A stretch of 64,000 nt of DNA. It comes from Bacteroidota bacterium. GTDB taxonomy: Bacteria; Bacteroidota; Bacteroidia; Bacteroidales; JAAYUG01. The stretch lies in assembly GCA_029571215.1 (NCBI GenBank), contig JAKPTE010000008.1:1-64000 (forward strand), in the 5' to 3' direction. Shown one piece after another: positions 29,819 to 39,264 of this stretch; the stretch's first letter is position 1; each line of letters opens with the position of its first letter. A program made the translations under genes and the position numbers. A model generated the notes under the pieces. That model saw only the letters and a list, made by a program, of their open reading frames with translations. It was not told the origin of the DNA and ran no database searches.

Positions 29819-30918
29819 AACCTTTTCTCGGATTTGTCCGGAAAGAATTTTATCACATTCTGCGTGACTATCGCACGCTGCTTGTTCTTTTCGGCATGCC
29901 GGTGGCACAGATGCTCATCTTTGGATTTGTTATTTCAACCGAAATACGGAATGTCAATATTGCTGTATACGATCAGAGCAATGATACCTATACAAGACAG
30001 ATTACTGACAAGTTACTTTCATCAGGTTTTTTCAGGCTGCACCAACGCATTCAGTCGCCCGGACAAATCCAACAGGCGTTTCGTAGCGGAAAGGTCAAGG
30101 AAGTTATAGTGTACGAATCAGATTTTGCCGGGAAACTTCTCCGCAGCGGGCTGGCAAATGTTCAGATTATCGCCGATGCCAGCGACGCCAACCAGGCCCA
30201 CATGATGGTAGGTTATACTACCGAAATTATCCTTTCCTGTATGGCTTCCTGGAACAAAAATGTACCTTCACCGGTAAATGTTCAGATAAAACCAAGAATG
30301 CTCTACAACGAAAATCTGAGCAGCGCCTTCATGTTTGTGCCCGGCACCATGGCAATGATCCTTATGCTGATTTGTACCCTAATGACATCCATATCAATTG
30401 TAAGAGAAAAAGAAACCGGCTCTATGGAAGTTTTGCTTGCTTCTCCTTTGCGCCCGTTTCAGATTATCGGAGGGAAAGTGCTTCCATACATTGTTCTGTC
30501 ATTAATAAATGCTGTTTCAGTTATCTTTCTGGGGGTTTTTGTTTTCGGTGTACCTGTACATGGTTCATTCTTTCTGCTTTTTGTTGAATGCCTGCTGTAC
30601 ATTTCCCTTGCCCTTTCCGTTGGCATTTTCATTTCTACCGTTACCAGCAGCCAGCAACTTGCCCTATTCCTTTCAATGCTGATTCTGATGCTCCCTACCA
30701 TCCTGCTTTCGGGCTTTATTTTTCCCGTCGAAAGCATGCCAACAATATTGCAATGGCTTTGCCATCTTATGCCCCCCAAATACTTTATTACAATTCTTAA
30801 AAATGTCATGCTGAAGGGCACCGGGATAGATACGGTATGGCGCGAAACAATTGTCCTGTTGGGTATGACTATACTTTTTATGAGTATGAGTATCAAACGG
30901 TTTCAGATTCGGTTATAA
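29815..30918 (+). CDS. ABC-2 type transporter permease
   Basis: 367 aa; KEFYHILRDYRTLLVLFGMPVAQMLIFGFVIS, SIVREKETGSMEVLLASPLRPFQIIGGK. Confidence 0.94.
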   Translation: MKPFLGFVRKEFYHILRDYRTLLVLFGMPVAQMLIFGFVISTEIRNVNIAVYDQSNDTYTRQITDKLLSSGFFRLHQRIQSPGQIQQAFRSGKVKEVIVYESDFAGKLLRSGLANVQIIADASDANQAHMMVGYTTEIILSCMASWNKNVPSPVNVQIKPRMLYNENLSSAFMFVPGTMAMILMLICTLMTSISIVREKETGSMEVLLASPLRPFQIIGGKVLPYIVLSLINAVSVIFLGVFVFGVPVHGSFFLLFVECLLYISLALSVGIFISTVTSSQQLALFLSMLILMLPTILLSGFIFPVESMPTILQWLCHLMPPKYFITILKNVMLKGTGIDTVWRETIVLLGMTILFMSMSIKRFQIRL

Positions 30919-30934
30919 AACTTGTTCTTCGGCT

Positions 30935-32065
30935 ATGCAACGAATTTTATTTATTATCAGGAAAGAGTTCCTTCAGATCTTCAGAAACCGTTTCATGGTT
31001 CCCATAATTTTTGTGGTTCCTGTTGTCCAGCTGATTATCCTGGTAAATGCTGCCACACTCGAAATGAAAAATATCAGGATTAGCATTGTGGACAATGATA
31101 ATTCGTCTGTAAGCCATGGCCTTTCGGATCATATTGTACATTCACCTTTTTTTAAATTTGTTCCCCAGGAAGGGAATAACCTGAACCTTGCCTTACGCAG
31201 GATGGAAAAAGACCAGACAGATGCCATCCTGGTTTTTCCTGATCGATTCAGCGAGTCAATCCATAAGGGCCAACCGGCTGATCTTCAGTTACTGATAAAT
31301 GCTATCAACGGAATGAAGGCCGGAATTACATCTTCTTATGTCGCTCAGATCATCAGAAATTATTTTGCATCCTCAGCAAATGAACTGAACGTAAATGCAT
31401 CGGTTCAGCCCGGAAAGACAATACACCAGGTACGAATTTCTCCATTGTTCTGGTATAACCCGGAACTGAACTATAAAATTTTTATGGTACCGGCTATTCT
31501 CGTCATCCTTGTAACCCTTACCGGCGCCCTGCTGGCAGGACTCAATCTGGTTCGTGAGAAGGAAATGGGAACAATCGAACAGATCAACGTCACACCCATT
31601 GGAAAATTTGAATTTCTGGCCGGAAAACTGATTCCTTTCCTGATCATAGCGCTGGCCGAACTTGCCTTCGGCCTGGTCATGGGAAAAATCCTCTTTCGTA
31701 TCCCCATCCTCGGTAGCCTTCTGCTCCTGTTCGGGGTGGTGGTTGTCTATCTGATTTTGGTTCAGTCGCTTAGCCTTCTGATATCCACTGTCAGCAATAC
31801 CCAGCAGCAGGCTATGTTCCTCATTTTCTTCTTTATGCTCATTTTTATTATGACCAGCGGAATTTTTACGCCTGTTGAAAGCATGCCTGTTATTGCACAA
31901 AAACTCGACTGGCTGAATCCCGTATTTTATCTCATGCGAATGATCCGCATGATCCTGCTGAAGGGTTCAACCTTAAAGGATATCCTTCCTTACATTCTCC
32001 CGATGACCGGTTATGCAGCCACAATGTTCCTGATCGCAGTGAGGGCCTACAGAAAGACCACCTGA
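30935..32065 (+). CDS. ABC-2 type transporter permease
   Basis: 376 aa; RKEFLQIFRNRFMVPIIFVVPVVQLIIL, LNLVREKEMGTIEQINVTPIGKFEFLAGK. Confidence 0.94.
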   Translation: MQRILFIIRKEFLQIFRNRFMVPIIFVVPVVQLIILVNAATLEMKNIRISIVDNDNSSVSHGLSDHIVHSPFFKFVPQEGNNLNLALRRMEKDQTDAILVFPDRFSESIHKGQPADLQLLINAINGMKAGITSSYVAQIIRNYFASSANELNVNASVQPGKTIHQVRISPLFWYNPELNYKIFMVPAILVILVTLTGALLAGLNLVREKEMGTIEQINVTPIGKFEFLAGKLIPFLIIALAELAFGLVMGKILFRIPILGSLLLLFGVVVVYLILVQSLSLLISTVSNTQQQAMFLIFFFMLIFIMTSGIFTPVESMPVIAQKLDWLNPVFYLMRMIRMILLKGSTLKDILPYILPMTGYAATMFLIAVRAYRKTT

Positions 32066-32077
32066 TGATCCCTTTCC

Positions 32078-32108
32078 TTTGTTTACCATTCCCTTTGTTC
32101 TATCTTTG
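32078..32108 (+). promoter_or_regulatory. Candidate Bacteroidota promoter for the SemiSWEET gene
   Basis: TTTG at 32078-32081, 19-nt spacer, TATCTTTG at 32101-32108, 20 nt before the ATG. Confidence 0.5.
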
Positions 32109-32127
32109 CCCTTTATTTTTAGCGAAT

Positions 32128-32382
32128 ATGAAACTGGTTGACTTTCTTGGCTTTTTTGCAGCAATTCTCACTACAGTAGCCTATATACCACAGGCACTTA
32201 AGACAATCCGCACACGCCATACACGTGACCTTTCCCTTGCCATGTATTCTGTTCTCAACGTGGGCCTTGTTGCCTGGCTTGTTTATGGTATTTTTCTGGT
32301 ACAATGGCCGATCATTTTTGCCAATATCGTGACGCTTTTATTTACACTTCCCATTTTGTATTTCAAAATAAAATACAAATAG
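32128..32382 (+). CDS. SemiSWEET-type (PQ-loop) transporter
   Basis: Start set at MKLVDFLGFFAAILTTVAYIPQALKTIRTRHTRDLSLAMY; ~85 aa, three TM. Confidence 0.88.
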   Translation: MKLVDFLGFFAAILTTVAYIPQALKTIRTRHTRDLSLAMYSVLNVGLVAWLVYGIFLVQWPIIFANIVTLLFTLPILYFKIKYK

Positions 32383-32465
32383 GGGAACGGAACTACCATT
32401 ACATGGCATTGTTTTTGCTTTGTCTTTGCAGCGACAAATCATGAATAACCTAAAAACCGTCTATT

Positions 32466-33098
32466 ATGAAAAAAATACTTTTAATTACGGTGGGACTGTC
32501 GTTTGCTTTTTTGTCAAGCGCCCAGTTTCTGCGGTTCGGACTGACCGGAGGTGTGAGTTCATCCTCTGTCCAAGTTAGTGATATCGTTACAACGGATGAC
32601 AATACAGCCGAATATCACATCAATACCTTTAATCCAGCCGTTGGTTTTCATTTCGGTGGTTTTGCCCGGATTACAGTTTCAAAGTTCTTCCTTCAGCCAC
32701 AGGTGTTATTTTCTTCTACTGGCGGTGAAGTGAAAATCAGAGAAGTAAAATTCGATACTACCTTTTTTCGGAACCAGAGGTTCAACAGAGTTGATATCCC
32801 GGTCCTGGCTGGCTACAAGCTTGGATTTTTGCGACTGGAAGCAGGTCCCGTTGCCACATTTACCCTGTCAAGAAAAAACGACCTTTTTGATTGGGCTGGT
32901 TATAAGGAGGACTTTAATGCAGCTTCTATAGGATATCAGGCAGGTCTGGGAGTTGATCTGCTGAAGAAAGTAACAATTGACCTGAAGTACGAAGGCAGCC
33001 TGAGCAAGCTGGGAAAAGGTGTGACCATAGGTGAAAGAACTTATCCGCTGGATTCACGCACAAACCAGTGGATTGTAAGTCTTGGACTATTCCTCTGA
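32466..33098 (+). CDS. Outer-membrane beta-barrel (porin-like) protein
   Basis: 210 aa; signal peptide; LRFGLTGGVSSSS..., terminal aromatic-rich strand QWIVSLGLFL. Confidence 0.82.
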   Translation: MKKILLITVGLSFAFLSSAQFLRFGLTGGVSSSSVQVSDIVTTDDNTAEYHINTFNPAVGFHFGGFARITVSKFFLQPQVLFSSTGGEVKIREVKFDTTFFRNQRFNRVDIPVLAGYKLGFLRLEAGPVATFTLSRKNDLFDWAGYKEDFNAASIGYQAGLGVDLLKKVTIDLKYEGSLSKLGKGVTIGERTYPLDSRTNQWIVSLGLFL

Positions 33099-33197
33099 GC
33101 AGAGTACTTTCCGTTCGCTTTTTAACCGGCCGTCCCTTCTTCAATTTCCTGGTTTTGCCCTATATTTACAGAGGCAAAACAAGAAACGGAAATTGCA

Positions 33198-35123
33198 ATG
33201 GTTCGGGATGGCGCACTCCGGTTTTTCATAATATACTGTTTGATTATCCTGGTGGCAGGCAGACATGCCATCAGCCAGAGTATTCCGGCGTATGCTGTGT
33301 CAGAAATACCAGATTCGGTCAGGAAGAATGCATTTGCCGTCATCAGATACAAAACGGTGCATTGCAGAATCATTGACGAAAAAAGATTTAAAATTCTCAA
33401 CAAACAGGCCATAACCATTCTGAACAAGGCGGGAGAATATAAGGCGGCCATTGTTATCTTTTATGACAAATTCCGTCACATTGATGCCGTTAAAGGAAAT
33501 ATCTATAATGGATCCGGAAAACTTATCAGAAAAATTACTGCCAGAGATCTGACCGATGCAGCTGCTGTTTCCGATTACAGTTTATACGATGATAACCGGA
33601 TGCTTTATTTTCAGCCCATGATTCCGGAATATCCGTATACTGTGGAATATGAGTATGAAATTACCTATGAGAGCCTTTACTACCTGTCGCAATGGGACGC
33701 ATTCCCCGGATACAATACAGGTGCCGAATACTACGAATTCTCTTTAACTTATCCTCTGCATTTTAAACCTTCCTGGTATGCACTTCACCTTGGCCAGCCT
33801 AAGGTAGCAAATGAAAATCCTGATACGGAAACACTGACCTGGAAGATACGCAACATTGTCCCACGGTCGGAAGAAATAATGGAATCTTCTGCAGCGGAAT
33901 GGGTCCCTATGGTAATGATTTCCCCGGAAATCTTCAGCATGGGTAATTATAAAGGTTCCATGCGTTCCTGGCAGGAACTCGGAAAATGGTTTCGCGATAT
34001 CAATGCCGGGAGATCTGATCTGCCTCCAGGTACCTGTCAGAAAATTCAACGTCTCATTGCACAAGAAAAAGACACCATTGAAATGGTCAGGAAGATATAC
34101 CAGTTTATGCAATCGAAAACCCGCTACGTTTCCATACAGCTTGGACTGGGTGGCCTGCAACCCCTTCCTGCTTCTCAGGTAGACGAATACGGTTACGGTG
34201 ATTGTAAGGCATTGACCAATTACATGCTCGCCCTCCTAAAATGTGCCGGCATCAGATCTTTATATGCACTTGTTTATGGAGGCACTAATGACAAAGGATT
34301 TATTCTTCCCGAATTTCCGTCGGGAAGATTCAATCATGTTGTTTTGTGTGTACCATTTCAGAACGATACATTATGGCTTGAGTCTACCGATCAGAAACAA
34401 CCGTTTGGCTACCTTGGAACGTTTGCCGACGACCGGTTTGCTTTACTGATCACAGAAAAGGGAGGATTTCTTGCAAAAACCCCGGAATATTCCGGAAAAG
34501 ATAATCTGTGGAGTTGTTCCGGTAACCTGCGTCTCGATGGAGAGGGAAATGCCGAAGGATACCTCACGCTGAAAGGCAGGGGAATACTGAGCGACAGGCT
34601 CAGGGACCTGACGAACAAACCATTTCTCGAGCAAAGGAAGGAAATTTATCCCATCACGGAATTACCTGATATAACAATCCGTGAACATATCCTGCACATA
34701 ACCGATGCTCCTGTTCCTGAAGCTATTCTCTCACTGCAAATAGTTGCATATAACCTCGCTTCTGTCAGCGGTCAGAGAATCTTCCTTCCACTGAACCGAC
34801 TGGACCGTTTTCCGTTCCTTCCCCACAACGGAAAGGAAAGAAAAACCTCCGTGGAACTAATCCGTTCACGCACCTTTTGTGATACCCTGACTTATGCCAT
34901 CCCGGAAAGATGGACGGTTGAATTTCTGCCGGAAGGAAAAGATATATCTTCCTCTTTTGGAGAGTATCACTCTGCGGTTGGTTTGTATGCCGGAAAAATT
35001 ACCTTTACCCGGTATTTCACTCTGAAAAAAGGAAAATATCCTGCATCTGCATACAGCGAACTGGAATCCTTCCTTAGGGAAGTGGCTGCAGCCGATAATC
35101 TCCAGGCGGTTCTCATAAGGTAA
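33198..35123 (+). CDS. DUF3857 / transglutaminase-like domain secreted protein
   Basis: 641 aa; YNGSGKLIRKITARDLTDAAAVSDYSLYDDNRM, LPASQVDEYGYGDCKALTNYMLALLKCAGI (Cys-containing transglutaminase motif). Confidence 0.87.
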   Translation: MVRDGALRFFIIYCLIILVAGRHAISQSIPAYAVSEIPDSVRKNAFAVIRYKTVHCRIIDEKRFKILNKQAITILNKAGEYKAAIVIFYDKFRHIDAVKGNIYNGSGKLIRKITARDLTDAAAVSDYSLYDDNRMLYFQPMIPEYPYTVEYEYEITYESLYYLSQWDAFPGYNTGAEYYEFSLTYPLHFKPSWYALHLGQPKVANENPDTETLTWKIRNIVPRSEEIMESSAAEWVPMVMISPEIFSMGNYKGSMRSWQELGKWFRDINAGRSDLPPGTCQKIQRLIAQEKDTIEMVRKIYQFMQSKTRYVSIQLGLGGLQPLPASQVDEYGYGDCKALTNYMLALLKCAGIRSLYALVYGGTNDKGFILPEFPSGRFNHVVLCVPFQNDTLWLESTDQKQPFGYLGTFADDRFALLITEKGGFLAKTPEYSGKDNLWSCSGNLRLDGEGNAEGYLTLKGRGILSDRLRDLTNKPFLEQRKEIYPITELPDITIREHILHITDAPVPEAILSLQIVAYNLASVSGQRIFLPLNRLDRFPFLPHNGKERKTSVELIRSRTFCDTLTYAIPERWTVEFLPEGKDISSSFGEYHSAVGLYAGKITFTRYFTLKKGKYPASAYSELESFLREVAAADNLQAVLIR

Positions 35124-35275
35124 CAACGGAAGTACATATCTGTTGTAGAGATATTTTCTTGGATCTTTAGTAATGTCAAAAACTACCATACAACTGAAAC
35201 ATGGAATCCGAAAAAATTTGCTTTTAAGTTCAACCAGGGTGAACTATTAATATCAATCCTAAACATACAGATGCA

Positions 35276-36004
35276 ATGTGCTATTTTATTGAAATCAATC
35301 TGACCAAAATAGAGCTCGAAAAGCGCTTTGGTGCAAAAATGCCGGAAGATTTTCAGTGGAAACCAGCTTATTTCTTCTCCGGATTTGATTATCCCCGGAT
35401 ACCCGTTGTGATTTCACAGCAACCTGAAAATTTTGTCCCGGCATATTGGGGTCTTGTGCCTTCCTGGATAAGGGAGGAAAGTAAAGCATTTGAAATACGG
35501 TCAAAAACCCTTAATGCCCGTATGGAAAGCATCTCTGAGAAACCCTCCTTCAGGAAGCCATTTCTCAGCCGACGCTGTCTGGTTCCCGCCCACGGGTTTT
35601 ATGAATGGCATCATGCCGGTACGCGGAAATACCCTTTTTATATAGCCCTTGCAAATGATGAACCCTTTGCTTTGGCAGGAATTACTGATGAATGGACCAA
35701 CCCCTCCACCGGGGAGAAAATACCGACCTTCTCAATTATAACCACTCAGGCAAACAGCTTGCTGGAAAGAATCCACAATTCCAAAAAACGAATGCCTGTT
35801 ATTCTGCCACCTGAGAAGGAAAAAAGCTGGATTGACCCATCCCTTCCGCCTGAATCAGCAATGCAATTATTACAACCGTATCCGACAGAATTATTGAAAG
35901 CCTGGCCCGTGTCCCGGCAAATCGCTTCCCGCACAATCGATCCGGCTTCTCCTGAATTTATTCAGCCTGTTTCTTTTCCGGAACTGGAAATCGATCTGAA
36001 ATAG
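35276..36004 (+). CDS. SOS response-associated peptidase (SRAP / YedK-HMCES family)
   Basis: 242 aa; Cys2 (MCYFIEI), WGLVPSW, NARMESISEKPSFR, RRCLVPAHGFYEW, HNSKKRMPVIL. Confidence 0.95.
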   Translation: MCYFIEINLTKIELEKRFGAKMPEDFQWKPAYFFSGFDYPRIPVVISQQPENFVPAYWGLVPSWIREESKAFEIRSKTLNARMESISEKPSFRKPFLSRRCLVPAHGFYEWHHAGTRKYPFYIALANDEPFALAGITDEWTNPSTGEKIPTFSIITTQANSLLERIHNSKKRMPVILPPEKEKSWIDPSLPPESAMQLLQPYPTELLKAWPVSRQIASRTIDPASPEFIQPVSFPELEIDLK

Positions 36005-36401
36005 CTTATTGAACAGTTCTACCAAAGGAAAACTGCATGTTGCATTCTTTTGAATTTCCCTGCTTGGAGAATTTCAGGGAAATCCTGCGCTGTTTTCTCT
36101 CCGTAATGGCATTTGATCATACTGAATAGTCCACAGGAATAAGATATTATACTGGTTTGTTTCAGTTGACAAAATTACCATAGATAGTGAATAGATACCA
36201 TCTGATCCAGGGATTGAAAATGACAGCCTGGTATTTGAAATCAGGTAAAATGACAGGTAGCCAATTGAAAACATTTCAGTTGCGAACATGGAAATAACAA
36301 ATAATCAGTAAAAATCCGTTGCTAATGAGAACAATTTATATTTAACGAAATGCATCCTGAAAAATAAGCTAAATCCCTCACAATACCATCCAAGATAAAA
36401 A

Positions 36402-36430
36402 AAGAGGATGCCTATTGTAGACATCCTCTT
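36402..36430 (-). terminator. Rho-independent terminator of the fasciclin gene
   Basis: AAGAGGATG / CATCCTCTT 9-bp stem; minus-strand transcript runs into a U-rich tract (CUUUUUUUAUC). Confidence 0.75.
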
Positions 36431-36449
36431 AATTAAACCATAATGACTA

Positions 36450-37769
36450 CTATTTGCTCGGAGGTAGGAGAACTTTATCGATCACATGTATCACACCATT
36501 TGCCCCTTGAATATTGGCAATTACAACATTAGTTGTTTCATTAATGGTTACACCAGAACCCACAGCCACCTGAATTGTGCTACCCGCTAAAGTTTGCACA
36601 CTGCCGCTGGTGAGTGCTGTGGAAAGTATATTGCCGCTTACCACATGATACAGTAAAATGGGACTGAGTTGTTCGGCAGTAAGGTCGGCTATGCCCGATA
36701 CCTGAAGGTCGGAAAACAGGTTCGAAAAAGCTTCATCAGTGGGTGCAAAAACGGTAAATGGGCCTGTTCCACTTAATGTTTCAGCCAGCTGAGCTTTGAT
36801 CACTGCACTTACTAAAGTGGAAAAATTGGGGTTGGCAATGGCCAAATCAACAACCGTTGGTGGTACAAGCACTTTGTCGATAACATGAATAACACCGTTA
36901 GTTCCAACGATATCAGCAATAGTTACATTTACGGCTCCATTAAGTTTTACTCCCGATGATTTATCAATGTAAAGCGATATGGGATTTTCCATGTAGGTAC
37001 TTAAAGTTCCAACGTAACCGGTCGAAATCTGATCGCTATATACTATTTGTCCAAGTACGTGGTACAAAAGTACGGGTAGAAGATCATTAGGAAGTGCTCC
37101 AAATGCTGAAAAAGCTGCATCGGTAGGAGCGAAAACAGTAAAGGTTCCAGATGGATTACTCAACGTACCGACCAAATTATTGGCATCAAGTGCCGATACC
37201 AGGGTTGTAAATGAACCGTCGAAGCTGGCTATGTCAGCCACAGTCGGGGGTAATAAGACCTTGTCAATTACATGCACCACGCCATTGCTTGCAATGATGT
37301 CAGCTTGTATTACGTTTACATTGCTGTTAACTTTTACACCATTGGCAACGGTAATTTTCAGCGATACATACTTTCCGCCCTTACCTGCACTTAAACTGGA
37401 AACATACCCTGTTTGCAGACTGGACGACATGGCCTTTGTTCCCAGAACATGGTAAAGGAGAATAGGGGTCAGAGTTTCTGAACTGAGGTCAGAAATACTT
37501 GAAACTCCCAACTTCGCAAAGAGTGCATTAAAGGCATCGTTGGTCGGTGCGAATACAGTAAATTCACCTGAACCCATTAAGGTTTTGTCTAGACCGGTTT
37601 TTACCAATGCTTCTTTGAGAGTTGTAAAGTTCTTATTGGCAACCACTACATCGGTAATGGTATTGGACTTTGGAGTATTGTCATCATTATTGTCTTTTTC
37701 GCAAGAAGAGAGAAATACTCCTGAGACCAAAAGAAGTCCTAACAGTAAAGATTGCATTCTTGTTTTCAT
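36450..37769 (-). CDS. Fasciclin (FAS1) domain lipoprotein, three tandem FAS1 domains
   Basis: 439 aa; lipobox (SGVFLSSCEKD); FTVFAPTNDAF / FTVFAPTDAAF / FTVFAPTDEAF and three NGVIHVIDKVL(L/V)PP repeats. Confidence 0.95.
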   Translation of the reverse strand: MKTRMQSLLLGLLLVSGVFLSSCEKDNNDDNTPKSNTITDVVVANKNFTTLKEALVKTGLDKTLMGSGEFTVFAPTNDAFNALFAKLGVSSISDLSSETLTPILLYHVLGTKAMSSSLQTGYVSSLSAGKGGKYVSLKITVANGVKVNSNVNVIQADIIASNGVVHVIDKVLLPPTVADIASFDGSFTTLVSALDANNLVGTLSNPSGTFTVFAPTDAAFSAFGALPNDLLPVLLYHVLGQIVYSDQISTGYVGTLSTYMENPISLYIDKSSGVKLNGAVNVTIADIVGTNGVIHVIDKVLVPPTVVDLAIANPNFSTLVSAVIKAQLAETLSGTGPFTVFAPTDEAFSNLFSDLQVSGIADLTAEQLSPILLYHVVSGNILSTALTSGSVQTLAGSTIQVAVGSGVTINETTNVVIANIQGANGVIHVIDKVLLPPSK

Positions 37770-37995
37770 TGTAGTAAGTTTTAAAGTTACTGTAGGAGAA
37801 CGATTATTCTGATGAAATTGTTCAAGAAAAATAAAAAATAATTAAACAAAAATATGTATATGCTTGAATATCTGATTAATAAAATTAGCTCTACTATACT
37901 CCTCAGAGAATTTCAACTATGCTTCGTGGGAAGTTGATTGTAGGAGCTATTGAAATTGATTTTCTTAACATTTATAATTGATTCCCAATACGTAA

Positions 37996-38160
37996 TCATA
38001 CTGTAAAGTATTCCCGACAAATTAAGTCACCATTTTGACGATGGTTTATAGATAATTTGTAGCTTTTCTTGATTCTTTCCTGCGTAATACCTGAGTATTC
38101 AATTTGGTTTGTGAGCATTTCCCTTCGGGTCTGTTCGTCATCGCGTTGGTAGTGGTAAAC
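37996..38160 (-). pseudogene. Possible decayed coding remnant, ~55 codons without a start
   Basis: Manual minus-strand reading: VYHYQRDDEQTRREMLTNQIEYSGITQERIKKSYKLSINHRQNGDLICREYFTV*; no ATG at its head and otherwise a noncoding stretch. Confidence 0.25.
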
Positions 38161-38462
38161 TCAGCGATATGTGTATACAATTCCTTTTATTCAATGAAGA
38201 CACGGGTTTTATCTTACCATAGTAATTGAACTTCTAAACGGGATAACATAAGAGCAAAAGTTCAATAAAGAATCCTTCCCTATAATATCCCCAAAACGTT
38301 TAGTTGTTTGAGTAAATCTTTTCTTTGAATTCTGGCAGTTTAGGAAAACGTTAATGGTTCATCTAATTAAAAAAATGTATTTTCCGGCACTTGAGAATAG
38401 ATTCTTTTAGCTAACATGGAAAAAAAATATGCGCGCAATAGGGCACGCATATTTTTTCTTCG

Positions 38463-38535
38463 TCGGTCCGCAGGGATTCGAACCCTGGACCCCATGATTA
38501 AGAGTCACGTGCTCTACCAGCTGAGCTACGGACCG
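38463..38535 (-). tRNA. tRNA-Lys, anticodon CUU
   Basis: Reverse complement folds as CGGTCCG-TA-GCTC-AGCTGGTA-GAGC-A-CGTGA-CTCTTAA-TCATG-GGGTC-CAGGG-TTCGAAT-CCCTG-CGGACCG-A; anticodon CTT. Confidence 0.96.
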
Positions 38536-38637
38536 ATTTTTAATCCACCGCAAAAGTACAAAATTTCAATTTATTTTTTCCAGATTGGAATTTTTTTTTG
38601 GTTGAGCCAATATTGGGCATTATGGGATCTATTTCCG

Positions 38638-39168
38638 TTATTTAGAATTTTGCGAGGGATTCAATTTTTGCTCATCGGAGGGAATAAACTGCAAGGCAGC
38701 TGAATTGATACAGTACCTCAGCCAGGTAGGAGGAGGCCCGTCACGGAAAATATGACCCAGGTGACCTCCGCAATTTCCGCACAGCACTTCTGTACGTATC
38801 ATTCCATAACTTGTGTCTTTAACAAAAACCAGGTTTGCTGTATCAATCCTGTCAAAAAAGCTTGGCCATCCGCACATACTTTCAAACTTGATATCCGACC
38901 TGAAAAGCTTCTGACCACAGCCCGCACATGCATAGATGCCTTTTTCTTTATGATTCCAGAACGCTCCGGTAAAAGGCCTTTCAGTGCCTTTTTGACGCAT
39001 TATATAGTATTGTTCCGGGGTAAGAATTTTCTTCCATTCTTCCTCGGTTTTGCTCACCTTGAATGAATCTGCTTTTTCACTTTCCATGGCAGGTATATCT
39101 AAGTTGTGTGCCGAACAGGACAGAATCGACAGACTAAACAAAAAGTAAATGTAAACAACAATTCGCAT
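38638..39168 (-). CDS. msrB: Peptide-methionine (R)-S-oxide reductase, exported
   Basis: Start set at MRIVVYIYFLFSLSILSCSA; GIYACAGCGQKLFRSDIKFESMCGWPSFFD, LCGNCGGHLGHIFRDGPPPTWLRYCINSAAL. Confidence 0.95.
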   Translation of the reverse strand: MRIVVYIYFLFSLSILSCSAHNLDIPAMESEKADSFKVSKTEEEWKKILTPEQYYIMRQKGTERPFTGAFWNHKEKGIYACAGCGQKLFRSDIKFESMCGWPSFFDRIDTANLVFVKDTSYGMIRTEVLCGNCGGHLGHIFRDGPPPTWLRYCINSAALQFIPSDEQKLNPSQNSK

Positions 39169-39264
39169 GCTTTTGTTTCTTGCAGAAACAATCTGTAAGC
39201 AGAAATGTTGTTTTATCCGTGATAATTTGATATTTCTTTTCCCATGGCATAAATTTCCTTCCCA

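Noticed and set aside
36450-37769. Strong internal direct repeats, considered as a DNA repeat element
   Set aside because: Explained by three tandem FAS1 domains within a single lipoprotein gene.
38416-38703. 95-aa ORF MEKKYARNRARIFFLRRSAGIRTLDPMIKSH...
   Set aside because: It is the translation of the antisense strand of tRNA-Lys (38463-38535), a common spurious ORF.
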